A DNA stretch of 64,000 nucleotides from Sabethes cyaneus (GCF_943734655.1 NC_071355.1:220582527-220646526); one strand, 5' to 3'. Positions 24,375 through 35,844 are shown, counted from the first letter of the stretch. Notes: generated from the letters alone by a model not told the origin. Made by a program: numbers and translations.

Positions 24375-25420
24375 TACTTCTGGCGAAAATCGTGCCTCTC
24401 GTTTCGATGCCCGCTCATCAACCTCTCAAGAGCAATGTCCAATAGCACGCAGGATATGCCGTCACCTTGTCTCTACCCTCGCTGTGTCTCAAAAGGGCTC
24501 GAGAGTGTCATCAATATGCACAAGAAGCACATCATACGATCCAATGTAGTGATGAACAGTCGCATCAGTTTTTTCGAAAAACCGTGTATTATCTGCCATA
24601 GCTGGTTTTGATCGACTGTATCATATACTGCTTTGAAGTCAATAAAGATGTGATATGGGGACACGTTGTACTCCCAACATTTCTGCAAAATAGCACGGAT
24701 GGCAAAAATTTGGTCAACAGTGGCGCGAGCTCCGATGAAACCCGCCTGATAATTCCTTACGAAACCTTGTGCCACCGATAACAGCCGGTGTAAAAGGATC
24801 TGGGAGAGTACCTTATAGGCGGCGTTTACCAGTGTTTTGCTGCGATAGTAGCAGCAGTTCAGCCGATCACCGTTTTCGTTGATGGGACAATTCTCGGAAA
24901 TAACCCAGTGTGGAGTTGTTGCTCAACCATGTTTATAGAACTCATCTGGTAAGCGCTCCTTACCAGCGGCTTTGTCAGCCTTCAACAACTCGATTTCTCG
25001 TTTGACCTTCTAGAGATCAGTTGCTGGGACATTGCTATCTTCCGTGAGTATTTCTAGGTTAACTTCTTAGACTTCCCACTTTATCTGCAATTCAGCCATT
25101 GAGATGTTCATCAAAGAAGTACTTCCACCTGTCGACCATCTCGCGTTTGTTTGCGGTCAGTTTCCCTCCCTCGTCCCTACACATGTCAGGTTCCGGTGAG
25201 TAGTTCTTTCTAGATTGGTTCACCTTCTTGTAAAACTTGCGCGTGTCATTGACTTGAAAAAGTTGTTCTAATTCTTCCCGATCTCTTTCCTCTTTCTGGA
25301 GTCTTTTACTCCTCCGGATCGAGATCAAATGATTCCTTGCTCATGAATATTTTCCAAGTTTTCGTCAACAGCGCTCATCCAACGGGTACGAGGTCTGCCT
25401 CGGGGTGTATGTCTAAACGA
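24375..25420 (-). pseudogene. RTE-like LINE, internal fragment (linker plus early RT)
   Basis: From right to left on the minus strand: RRSKRLQKEERDREELEQLF and FYKKVNQSRKNYSPEPDMCR, then REMVDRWKYFFDEHLNG (linker). Next come VNAAYKVLSQILLHRLLSVA, MAQGFVRNYQAGFIGARATV, HIFIDFKAVYDTVDQNQLWQ and LDRMMCFLCILMTLSSPFE (RT motifs up to A and B). The copy stops at about 24375, before the catalytic DD box, so it is truncated at the 3' side. At 25350-25415 the minus strand reads GRPRTRWMSAVDEN. That block matches the other LINE subfamily seen at 53090, so two LINE scraps meet here. Not functional. Confidence 0.8.
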
Positions 25421-26309
25421 TCCGCCAAAATTTCGTTCATATAAACTCGGTTAATGCTAGTATTGCGAATTGATGTGACTAGTTTTAGCCTTCAGCGGAA
25501 GTCACCAGACAAAAGACGATACGCGGTACTAACCCCTTGAAAAAGATGTCAAATACATCGAAACGTCGGGCATAGAAAAGATAAAGGGTCGTTTTGCTTT
25601 GCCGATTGACTGCCCTGCCGATTAAAACAAAATTCGTGAATCTTCAACAATCGAAGTTTATTCTCATCAGTATCATTCGTTGGCACTCTGCGTCAAACTA
25701 CTTACTGGAAGTGGCTGCCCAGCACTTCTCGCGCTGTAATACTGATCGCGTCGTGGATATGCCACCACTGTTCGTTCAGGTTCGCTCCAAGTTGTTCACC
25801 GATCCGTTCATCAGTCTTCTGAGAGTATTCCTTCCGTTGATAACCGCCGAATGTTCAGTCGTATCTTCCTCGTTAATTTCAATTTAAATACATTGGACGA
25901 CCGGGCATGGATCTTCCTTACTACGAGCCTCGTACATTCTGGTATTACGATAAGTATTGACAGAATGTGGTTCGACTGCACTGCCGCTACTCGCCCAACA
26001 GTCCCATTTATATAGGAAACTCCATAGAAAATGGGACTATTATTCGAGAAGCTGCAGTGCATATAAGAGGGTTGGCTGAGCATCCAGCAATCGCGAAACA
26101 CTTATCGAGTGATTGAATTTCATTGAGCAGGATGACACTGAACTGGAAACCTGATAGCAGACTGAATGGAAATGAAGTGAATGGTTGCTTCCTTTCGGGC
26201 GTTGATTCACAGGCATGGATTGGAATAGCAATTATTTTACAGCAGCGTGCGTAAGTCTTTTTCATTTTCTGATGTAGGACTACGTCTCTCAGGAAGGTAA
26301 TTGGTACTA
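25421..26309. other. No recognisable gene; one short repeat signature
   Basis: At 25533-25572 the sequence ccccttgaaaaagatgtc, then cgaaacgtcggg, resembles in reverse complement the sequence at 63314-63358. It probably marks a small dispersed repeat. The rest is unannotated. Confidence 0.4.
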
Positions 26310-27552
26310 GGGGTAAGGCTTGTTCGCGTTTGGACACCCCTAAACACACGCAGTTTCGGAAATACATTAACAATGAGTGAAATATTTTGCTGAGCGATAG
26401 ACGTATGTCTGTTCTTTCTGAAAATATAACACTTGTTCATATTACAAGCGCTCAGCGTAAAATGGCGTCGAAAGAAGAGCAGGTGCGAAAAGCAATTGTG
26501 TGCGGTCGCAATGAAAATCCGGATCTCTCGTGAAAAAAACTTACCAAAAAGCTTGGATTTCCTCCAAGCACGATTCGCAGTATTTTAAAATCGTTCGATA
26601 CTCGCTTGACAACAGCTAGGAAGAAGGGAAGTGGAACAAAAACGGATCTGAGGAACCACCACAAGGATGCGAAGGTAAAACAAATATTGCGGAGTAGCCC
26701 AGATCTTTCTGTACGTACCATTGCTCGTAAAATAAAAATGTCGCCAACATTCGTGCACACTTCTAAGCAACGACAAGGCATGAAGTCTTTCAAGGTGAGG
26801 ACTGTGCCAAACCGTAATGATAAGCGAAATACGGTGGCCAAAACACGCGTTCGTAAGCTTTATCGCGAATATTCAACGAAGTTTCCATGCGTTATAATGG
26901 ACGATGACATACGTTTCCTAGAAAACTTTAAACTTTTTACACTGCCATGAAACGGAATGGCGTTGCAGAGCATTTTAGGACAAAGAAGAAAGCCAAGTTC
27001 CCCAAAAAATATTTAGTATGACAGGCCATATGCAGCTGTGGTCGAGCAAGCAAAAGTTACATCACTACGGTAACGGTTAACAAGGAAATATACCGTGAAG
27101 AATGACTGCAGAAACGATTGTTACAGTTCTTACACATCCATGATGTACCCTCGCTGTTTTGGCCTGATTTGGCATCCTGTCACTACCCCAAAGATGTTTT
27201 GGAATGGTATGATGCTAATGGAGTCCATATTGTACCGAAGGAGGCGAATCCACCTAACTGTCCAGAGTTACGCCCCATCGAGTGGTATTGGGCTTTGGTG
27301 AAGTGAGAGCTGTCCCAGCACAAACAACAAGCAACAACTATAGATAAATTTCGAAAATCTTGGGCAAGCGCAGCAAAATTGGTTGCCAACAAGTCTGCAC
27401 TGATCCTCATGGCAAGCGTTAACTCCAAAGTTCGCCAATTTTTCATGCAGACCAAATAAGTAATGGGAATTTGTTTGATAATTATTAACGATACACATAT
27501 AAATGATATAAATTGAGGTGTCCAGATTTTGTCGCGAACAAGCCTTAATTCC
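26310..27552 (+). mobile_element. Mariner-like D37E (ITmD37E-type) transposon, inactivated
   Basis: The terminal inverted repeats share taaggcttgttcgcg and tggacacc (26310-26340; inverted at 27515-27552). The transposase starts near 26462 (MASKEEQVRKAIV). It has a helix-turn-helix region (LTKKLGFPPSTIRSILKSFD; SPDLSVRTIARKIKMS) and the first Asp block CVIMDDDIRF. It ends with the catalytic block WPDLASCHYPKDVLEWYDA...NCPELRPIE. Between that Asp and the final Glu there are exactly 37 residues, which defines the D37E group. The gene is broken by a stop after NENPDLS (near 26532), frameshifts and lost sequence around 26950-27090, and a stop after WALVK. The stop after QFFMQTK is the native C-terminus. 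The 1.24-kb length fits the family. This inactive copy is the best evidence that the host is a mosquito-like dipteran. Confidence 0.88.
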
Positions 27553-28069
27553 AAAAAATCAAATAATGCGAGTATCACGAAAAAATGAAAGATTTTGAAC
27601 GCTAATAGCTTTGCCAATTATGAATGGATTTTGATGGTTTGAATACCAATCATAATAATAGATATAGCAATTATACAGGGTGTCGATTTCCTGGAAAAAC
27701 CTGGAAAATCAGGGAATATCAGGGAATTGATTTTTGGATCAGGGAAATCAGGGAATATCAGGGAATTTCGAAATTCAATCAGGGAAATTTTGTTTACCCG
27801 GCCAACTTTCGAATCAAATCAATTTTCGTGTAAAATATACACAGATTGATCGGTTGAATTAAAACTTGTTACATGTCTAGTGGCGATTCGATTATCTTTC
27901 AGTTTGCCGTAAATTTTTTATTTGTTTTCGCCGTACAATTGTCAGACTTCACTCGCTGTAGTGCTCGAAATCGGCAATGGCAGGTCTCACGCACTTCACG
28001 GTGCAGACATCAAGAGCACAAAGCGGGATACATACTGTTATTTACACGCGATCTACAGCGTTTTCACCA

Positions 28070-28770
28070 ATTGCAGAATTTTACACTCAGAAGTCCCAAG
28101 CATTGATCATCTTCCTTCAGTGTCCATGATTCATGTCCGTTAAGGGTTACCGGGAGCATTAACGTTCTGTAGAATTTGCGTTTATGCGAGTTGGCAACCT
28201 TCGGGACTGGTTCAGCTGGTTACGTAATACGCAGAAAGCTTACATGTTTCTCTGTTCTGACGTGATCCGCAGTGAGCATGCGACTCTTGGCCTGGTTCTT
28301 CTCATTTGGCATTTTCTGGCATTCGACATCAAACAAGCTGTTACACTCACCCTTATTCTGCGAGGCGAGTGACGTAACTAATTTGGAGTCATCGCGAATG
28401 AGGTGATAATTGTCGCCTAGGTGACACGGTTTGTCACTTAGGTGACACGGGGTTGTTACCTAGGTGACACGGTTGTCACCTAGGTGACAGCACTCAATTC
28501 GACTCGCCGTGGCGAGTCACGGCGAGTGACAATTGTCGTATTGAGTCACGTGACTCGCGGAATAAGGGTGATTGTCTTCCCCACGTCGTGCCTATCACTT
28601 CCCTCGTAGTTGTTGGCGCTATGGCGGATCCTCCACAGCCTACTTACGTCTTATTCCCTTTCGTCCTGCTGTTCTGCGATTCGTAGATCAAGCTTTCTGG
28701 TGTACTCCACTGCAACGTCATATGCCGTAAACCGCTAGATGTTGAAATGCAACATCCTCTCAGTGCGAGC
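28070..28770 (-). pseudogene. LINE C-terminal scrap, split by a MITE
   Basis: The minus strand reads SHKRKFYRTLMLPVTLNGHE, then SWTLKEDDQCLGLLSVKF. This corresponds to the ALYRTLILPGALYGHESWTL block of the copy at 63430-63940. At the DNA level the two share the run from the acgctcaaaagccccaag-like segment to the cagctggttacgtaat-like segment, about 28080-28240. Beyond that the match fades. The portion after the MITE (28573-28770) is assigned by position only. Inactive. Confidence 0.55.
28346..28572. mobile_element. MITE with nested palindromes
   Basis: The terminal inverted repeats are tcacccttattctgcgag and ctcgcggaataagggtga. Inside are four copies of a near-perfect palindrome, gtcacctaggtgac, at about 28408-28490, and a longer cgccgtggcgagtcacggcg palindromic patch near 28500-28525. 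It encodes nothing and could form a cruciform. Confidence 0.75.
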
Positions 28771-28965
28771 CTTTGCCGATTTCGATAACCTTGCGTGGAT
28801 CTTACATAGAGATAGTGGTCAAAGTCGCTAAGAAAAGACTGTATATTGTGACTTCCAAAAAGTTTTGACCGTTAAACACGATCGATCTGGGAGCTAGAGT
28901 CTTGAATTTTCAAGTCGTGCGCACCCCATAAATCATTTCGAACCTGTCATAGAATTCGTCCCTAG

Positions 28966-29170
28966 CAAAGCAAAGTCTTGAGCATTAACCGTCACTAGAC
29001 ATTATCCTTCTTTATCGACAGACTTCGCAGCCTACTGTTAGAGTACAGGAAAATTACGGGGTCAGTGCAACGATCCTACTGATTCCGTCTAATAAAAACC
29101 AGCTAGCCGAGATTCGAACACAACTGGCTTGTTAGAACAGCATCGTACCTCGAAGCTAACTGGGCGGTTC
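28966..29170 (-). mobile_element. tRNA-derived SINE with 13-bp target duplication
   Basis: On the minus strand a box A-like tagcttcgaggta and a box B-like gtgttcgaatct lie at the 5' end, followed by a conserved body (gtaggatcgttgcactgacc; ctgcgaagtctgt). An exact 13-bp duplication, aattcgtccctag, flanks it at 28953-28965 and 29171-29183. A decayed copy of the same family lies at 42811-42971. It would be transcribed by RNA polymerase III and moved by a LINE. Confidence 0.85.
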
Positions 29171-30052
29171 AATTCGTCCCTAGTACCATCGAATTTATGA
29201 TTTGTTGGTGACTATACGTTGATTAAGCTGTAGTTGAAGAATTTGCCTTAATTCTCAACACCCATATACGGTCATCGGACCGAACGGCCGGCCACCGAAC
29301 TACCTTCGAGTCAATGTTGCTTTCAAGCCTCGATAGTTGCAATCCGAAATCATGACACACAGCTTTAGTCTTAACTGTCCACCATTGAGGGTTAAAATAT
29401 TTGTCATTTGGACATTTTCCAATAATATATCTAGCTAAAGTTTTGCCATACCTCGAATCCAGCAAAACGCACATTTTAGTACCAAAAATCTTTGGGGAAT
29501 CATCTCCTTAACCCCATGCTTTTTGCAGCAAAGATAACAAGCTGGAACTTCCAGGAAAGTTTTGTTTTAGTTTAACTGAAAACTCGCAGACATGTGTCCA
29601 CCTTCCAGCGGTAAAGTTACTAGTTTGAGCTGACTGAAAATTAGCAAGATTTGTTATGTTTACACGGCTGTAATTTTTTTGTATGTAACATCTAAGCTTT
29701 GTGTAAAAACAGGTCGATTAGATTATTTCTCAATCTTTGTTTCTTTGGATTCAAGTTGATACCTCAAACATAACTGTCCCTCGATACTCGATAGAAGAGG
29801 GTGTTTTCGAAACGTTGGTAAGAAATAGGTTAAGAATCTTTGATATGTGTTCGTAAAACATGAAGAAATCTAGCTTTAGTTTTCAGCAGCTCGCATAAGC
29901 CATGCTAAAGGATTAAAAACTTAAGCCAGAAATCACCCAAATAAGCTTGATATTCGAGTTTTGAGGGTCAGGGAAAAATATTTGAAGCATCAGGGAAAAT
30001 CAGGGAAAGTCAGGGAATTTTATTTTGGGATTTGAGTCGACACCCTGTTATA

Positions 30053-30747
30053 ATAAAAGTAGCAATTATTTTATTACAATTTTCATTTTTAATCACTAAA
30101 TAGTGAAAATTAATAAAAAGTTTTGAGCTCAAATTTTCCAGGGACGACAGTTAAACACACGATATGTTTAGTGTGGTTTTCATTTACAAAAAATAGCAAC
30201 AAAATCACCCGTCCCAACACGTCGACGATTCTTTACGGCCTTTAAACCTATACCAATTTGATATCTGTGCTTGAGAAGTAAGCCAGAGTGCAAAACCACC
30301 CGTTTTCTTCAACCGATTTTATCTTTAAACATTGGTTCTAGTCCAATTTGAAAGTGAAAAATCATTGAAAAGTGAACGATCATTTCCTTTTGCCAGATTG
30401 CATCTATATACTGCATGAATTTTTTCGAAACTGTTGTCTTGCACGAAAAGTATTAAGGAGGGGCTCACGTAGGACTACAAAAGCAGGTTCAATTCGACGA
30501 AGCTTGACATTTTGCAAATGTTTGTCACACAAATTTTCAATTTACTGTATTGTTATAAATGCTCTGGAACATTCCTATAAATTTGGCACAAGAAGCCAAT
30601 TTTATATTTCTTAAAGTTTGTAGTTTCATTAAGAGTTTGATCAGGCCACAATCACGCTTCTTTCTGGTGATTGGCGACGATGTCGCATTTTGAACATTTT
30701 TGTGTGACTTGTAGCATTAGTCAACTTTAGGCTTGAAATGAATATTA
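30053..30747. other. No recognisable gene
   Basis: AT-rich, with no motif that I can support. Confidence 0.5.
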
Positions 30748-31808
30748 GGCGACATCCATTTAGTACGTCACGCAAATTTTGACCAAAATCAACCCCCCCT
30801 CCCCCCCTTGTCACATTTCGTCACACATTCGGTGACCCCCCTGAGAAAGTACGTCACGTCACGGTAACCCCCCCACCCCTTCACAACAAAAAAAATAGAT
30901 ATTCATTTCAACCTTTTTATTTAAAGTTATCAAATGAATTTCAGCAAATAAAATAAGGAAAATTTTCGAGCTTATAAGTCATCGATTCACGGATTTTGAA
31001 GATGATCAGAAGTCGCTGATGTGAAGTCGATTAATGTTTCGCACATATCCACGTCCTTGACATCCATCCACTCAAATTCGTCTGATCTAGTTGAAAGAAT
31101 CAGGACTTCCTGCTGACGTCTTGCAGCAACACGCATTGGAAGATTTTGTCATTTTGTGTATTCATTCAATCGTGCAATCATTCAACACTACGTTAGATGC
31201 GAAATTTAGTCCGCAAGTGGCATAAATTCTATTCTTCAGATAGCTTTTGAGTGAGGGGCAGTATAAATTATACCGAAAAACCTTAAAAGCAGCCGTGGAA
31301 CTTCGGAATGAGTTTATTTTGATCGATTGAGTTTAGCACGAATATCAAGGGAAAACATTGCCGTGGGTCTCTGGTAGCACCCCGTAGCCCCTCAGGAGTT
31401 TGTGTGACTGCTATTTGCGGATGCAAAAATCTTTTAGGTAGGACGGTACTCAAGCAGCTCTTCAGCGGTGTACTGCATATTCTGTAAAGCCTTAATGGAG
31501 AGTTTATACTACATAGAAGAATAAATGAGTCCTGTTCACACATATATGTTGAACAAAAGTTTTCATTCAAAAAATTTAACTATTTGTTTTAAAATCCATC
31601 AGAACGTTAATTTTATAGAAGCCTTCAATAGTAGTATCTTAAAATGAAGGCTAAATTACAATTTCCCGAATAAATTTTTCATTTGATATTTTTTTTCGTG
31701 TGACGTCACATAACTTCATACCCCCCCTCCCCCCTACGTCACAAATCGTCACGATTAGGTCTACCCCCCCTCCCCCCTATAAGCGTGACGTACTTTATGG
31801 ATGCCCCC
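30748..31808. mobile_element. Non-autonomous TIR element with C-tracts, possibly Harbinger-like
   Basis: The left end, ggcgacatccatttagtacgtcacgc, and right end, gcgtgacgtactttatggatgccccc, are imperfect inverted repeats. Both are followed inward by ccccccctccccc tracts (30790 and 31720-31780) and by gtcac words. TTA flanks both ends (30745-30747 and 31809-31811). A 3-bp TWA duplication is typical of PIF/Harbinger elements, so that group is suggested but not proven. No transposase is encoded in the 1061 bp. Confidence 0.65.
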
Positions 31809-31811
31809 TTA

Positions 31812-32346
31812 ACTGGTTTAAGAATTCTGCTCAAAACATAAATTATTTGTCTTTAGACGCACAACTTATGGTTGAACGGAAAAAGCAAATAAATAAGCTG
31901 GATTATATCATCAATTGAAGCAACATATTAAACGCCCAAACCTTAATTCCGGATCTGACAGTCACTAATTCTTCCTTCTGTCAACCCCTTTTCCATGTAA
32001 GACATCAGTTTTGAATAAATTCTTTCAGTATATGGAAACAAACGGCCGAAAGATAGGGTTGATCGCTCACTTCTTCATAACTGTTCACTTTCAGGACATC
32101 AAACTAGACTAGGTTTATCGCGGTTCCAAGAAATCTTGCTGGGATGAGGAGACTTTATCACTCTTTTTGGCGTACTTTCCAAGCACAGATATCAAATTAG
32201 TATAAGTCTGAACGTCGTAATGAATCTTCGACCTGTTTGGAAGCCTTTTTTTTTAATAAAAAATAAAGGAAAAATGTAACGAGAACCATTAAATGCAAGT
32301 GTAAAAACTGGAATGAGTGTAAATTTAAGTACGGTTGTATACAACG
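31812..32346. other. No recognisable gene
   Basis: Nothing that I can support. Confidence 0.5.
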
Positions 32347-32914
32347 GTAGGGTAGATGCTCCAGTAATGGAGGGATTATGCCGGGGGGTAGTGTGTAAAG
32401 ACAATTTAAACGCTCAATTTATCAGTTTTCAATTGAACTACATGATAATATGATGCACCATAGTGTTGGCTTTAAATACATACCAAAATTATACCATTCT
32501 GCTGGTTAATATATCTAAAATATTGATTTTCCTGACATTAGTATGTACTCCTAAAGTAGTGGTAATGTTCCTATAATAGTGGAAAATTTGCCTATAATAG
32601 TGGAATGTTGTTTACCGCCTTAGCAACGCTTGCAATGATCATGGCAGCATATGGATAACAACGTAGGCTTGTTAAAATGCTATGGATGGTTACGAATTTC
32701 TTAAGAAATTGCACTCTATTGGACTGCAGAAAAGAAATTTGTAATTTTTGCACCAGGCTCTTGCATTTTAACTGTGTATCTTAGATAAAACTGTTAACAA
32801 ATAAATATTTAACAATAGAAAACTGAAATTATCTCGAAATCCGCCAAAATTATGATATATTTCGAGTTTCCACCACTACTGGTACTACCACAACTACTGG
32901 AGCATCTACCCTAC
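32347..32914. mobile_element. Short TIR element with subterminal tagtgg repeats
   Basis: A perfect 20-bp inverted repeat (gtagggtagatgctccagta) forms the two ends. Inside the left part, cctataatagtgga-like words occur three times (32555-32610). Inside the right part, ccactactgg words occur in the opposite direction. The 568-bp interior has no open frame. Its superfamily is unknown. Confidence 0.75.
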
Positions 32915-33507
32915 TGCTTGTGGAATGTAAACATCATTATCGCTACGGCAAATCAGCACTGCTTACTATGACCAATCACAGAGCGTGGATTTTTAGTTAG
33001 TCAACGCTTTACAATTTTCAATTATTTAAAAGTTTGTTAGGGAAACATGTATTGTAGTGGATTATTAGAAAAACTGTATTGTAGTGGATTATTAGAAAAA
33101 ATTCTAATCGATTGATACCAATAGACCGTATGAATAAAAGAGTTAGAGCAAATGCTCCCATACGATTTAAACGGGAAAAGCAAAGTAAACTGTTTTATTC
33201 ATACGGCCTAATATCTTTAGACCCTATTGAGGGATGACTGAGTTATATGCGAGCAAACTATAACCACTTTTCGTTACATGTTTCCGTTTCGTTTTTCTAA
33301 AGTGCACCACAATATAGAAATCAAAGACGTAGTCCTACGTCAAAACAGGACTGAAGGGATATTTGTGCAGCAATTCTCAAAGGAAGAAAAAACAGCGTCT
33401 GTCTTATCCGAGAATAGTTTTTGAGTGTTTCATTTGCTGTTTTGCGTAAGTTAGTCGCTGGCAATTCTTTACATAGTTTCAATTGTATTTGTATCAAGTA
33501 TGCAAAT
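32915..33507. other. No recognisable gene
   Basis: It contains a short tandem duplication (gtattgtagtggattattag, near 33050-33095), a possible inverted pair, accgtatgaataaaag and cttttattcatacggc near 33124-33210, and nothing else recognisable. Confidence 0.5.
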
Positions 33508-33702
33508 ACACTCAAGTACTTTTTTTACACGGTTTAGTTTTTTGAGTATTAAGAACGGGGTAACTTAGAGACCATTCATTTATTTCTCAATACATTTGGG
33601 AGTAGGTCGACATTCCTCGCGTAGATTGTAAATAGTTCCTTAGCTGCACCGTTTTCGAGTAATCGAAAAAAAACAAACCGTGTAAAAAAAGACTTGAGTG
33701 TA
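33508..33702. mobile_element. TA-flanked foldback MITE (copy 1)
   Basis: The ends tacactcaagt and acttgagtgta enclose the inverted arms ttttttacacggtt and aaccgtgtaaaaaaa. A second copy at 47501-47696 has the same arms and centre (aagaacgggg, then ggaccatt). The terminal TA on both sides suggests a Tc1/mariner-type TA duplication. Confidence 0.8.
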
Positions 33703-34285
33703 GCTGTAAAATGGAATGTCCAAACGAACTAGTAAGATGCAAAGGACGTTTGTTAATTAATATTTTAACTGACTATCCACATGTTAGTTGTAAGACAATT
33801 ATACAAATTAATCTATCCCAATCAATGGTACTATCAACTATTTTCGTGGAAATTGAATCGAATGCAAATCAGTGTTGTAAATGATAACCCAGAATAGTTA
33901 TTTATTTGTCCGGTTTCGGTTTTGGTAGTTGTAAGCAAGCTCCTTAAGTAAGGTAACTTTGTCGACTGCATACCAGCTTAAAACCAGTTACTTGAAATTG
34001 ACTAGTGCTGCAAGTCATGAAAAAAAAAATTAAAGTGCGAAACCATGTGATGTGTAATTCAGGCCGGATGGTTTACCTCTTAGGGAAACTACAAACTCTA
34101 AGAAACTGATAAAACTGAGGGAGATTTACGCCAAAGATAGGCGGTGAAAACATTGATTTGGCATTTAAAAATTATTTCTATCTATATTGGCGTAGCTAGA
34201 GGGGATGCCTGCGGGACCAGACTCCCTCCAAAATTCCGCAGGCCCCCTCCAGAAATTTTCCCCATTGGAAACATTCGTCTCCATT
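33703..34285. other. No gene; C-rich scraps near the LINE edge
   Basis: At 34195-34262 the sequence ctccaaaattccgcaggccc, then ctccagaaattttcccc, is partly the inverse of ggaaggcacccccaaggccc, then ctccagggaaatttc, at 35250-35300. The LINE that follows may therefore have inserted into another repeat. The rest holds nothing I can support. Confidence 0.4.
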
Positions 34286-34289
34286 CAAA

Positions 34290-35245
34290 TTGGGCCTCTC
34301 GGCGCCGATTTTCCAGTCGTCTTGGATCGGAAGTCGAAAATCACTTTCGACCTGGTCAAGGCATCTTGCACGTTGAGCCCCCCGTTCCTGGTGCCAGTGC
34401 AGTTCTTGAAGAGAACTATTTTCGTCGCACTGTCGTCCGGCATCCTTACGATGTGTCCGGCCCACCGTAGCGTACTGACTTTCGCCAAATGCACGATAGG
34501 GATCTCTCCAAACAGTGCCCATAGCTCGTGATTCACCTGTCCACCTCTGTCCGCTTTCAGTTTGTACTCCGCCAAATATCCGTAGCACCGACCGCTCGAA
34601 CACGGCAAGGGCGCGTATGTCCTCCGTGAGCAGTGACACGGCTTCAAGTTCATAAAGAACAACTATTCTTCGTACGGCGGTGTATGCTTCTTTATCGTCG
34701 CGTTCTGCAAAGGTCAAAGTAGATCCGATCTTGCGCTTAAATATGCCGCTGGATCTTCCGTCAACAGTTACCGTCGTGGGAGGCACGCGTTTGTTTCCTT
34801 TCATGTATTTGGTCTTCGACACATTTATTTTAAGCTCAAGCCTCCAAAACTCCATTTTCGTCGGATAGCCCCCTCAAAAGCGATGTTGAATAACATGCAA
34901 GATAAGCCGTCCCTTTGTCTCGACTCAAAGGGACTCGAAAGTCTCCGAGATACGCACGAAACACATCACTCGATCTAATGTAGCTCCGATCAATCGCGTC
35001 AGTTTATCCGGAAAACCATGTCCGTGCATTATCTGCCATAGCTGGTCTCGATCGACTGTATCTTATGCTGCTTTGAAATCAATAAAGATGGGATGCATGG
35101 GCACGTTGTACTCCCGACATTTCTGTAAGATCTGTCGGATCGTAAACATCTGGTCCGTAGTTGCGTAGGTCCCCATGAAGCCCGCCTGGTAATTCCCTTC
35201 AAAACCCTGTGCTATCGATGACAGCAGGCGTAACAGGATTATAAT
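34290..35245 (-). pseudogene. RTE-like LINE, degenerate copy
   Basis: From right to left on the minus strand: LLRLLSSIAQGFEGNYQAGF, YATTDQMFTIRQILQKCREY and HPIFIDFKAA (early RT). After a damaged stretch come LELKINVSKTKYMKGNK and the C-terminal block with EAVSLLTEDIRALAVFERSV, RIFGGVQTE and, in another frame, STLRWAGHIVRMPDDSATKI. The catalytic DD box region (about 34860-34900) is lost or unreadable. There are many frameshifts. A 219-codon open stretch at 34196-34855 includes non-LINE sequence at its end and is not a real protein. Confidence 0.8.
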
Positions 35246-35383
35246 GAAATTTTTGGAAGGCACCCCCAAGGCCCCCTCCAGGGAAATTTCAAAGCTACCC
35301 CAATGTCTATCTAGTTCTATTGATGGAAATATATTTCTATGGCATGTAGAAGTATTTATGATATTTTTTTTTTTTTTTTTTTT

Positions 35384-35844
35384 GAAACGATGGTTCTACA
35401 ATTGATGAAGGGACGGTAGGGGAAAGAAATGAAAAAAATTTTTTTTTTTTTTTTTTTTTTTTTTGGTGAAGGAGGGGGAAGAGCGGAAAGGGGGTATTGG
35501 TAGCTATGCTTGACAAGTAGTCATTTTGACTCCTACCTTTTGTCCAATGCTGGAAGGTGCATGAGTCGAACCAAGCTGTAATCTGAGATTATAACCGGAT
35601 TCGAACCCACAACACCCTCCAGGGCATGTGGTTCGCTGGTACTTGTACCTTTGAACCATAGAGGCGCTGGACAAAAGGAGACCGCAAAATCCACTTCTCA
35701 AGGATAGCTACGCGTGTTGGTTGTGTTATCGACACATATTGTGCCGCTTCCTGCATCAATTGCAGATTACCACCGAGCGAGAAGTTTTAATCTAACTACT
35801 ATTTACTTTCAGGACGACGACACTGTGCCCGCCCTTACGACTTG

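Larger units (their letters stand above)
27676..30047. mobile_element. 2.4-kb TIR element (cagggtgtcga termini), host to later insertions
   Basis: The left end reads cagggtgtcgatttcctgg followed by several tcagggaatat words. The right end reads cagggaaagtcagggaattt, then gtcgacaccctg. Both ends thus share the terminal cagggtgtcga and subterminal tcaggga repeats. They are flanked by ttata on both sides (27671-27675 and 30048-30052), a probable 5-bp duplication. The interior holds a LINE scrap, a palindromic MITE and a SINE. I see no transposase, so the superfamily is left open. Confidence 0.7.

Noticed and set aside
34196..34855. A 219-codon minus-strand frame as a possible gene
   Set aside because: Most of it is LINE C-terminal sequence in mixed frames, and its end runs into unrelated repeat.
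35598..35609. A tRNA gene on the minus strand
   Set aside because: Only box A- and box B-like words are present; no cloverleaf can be drawn, and the context is SINE-like.
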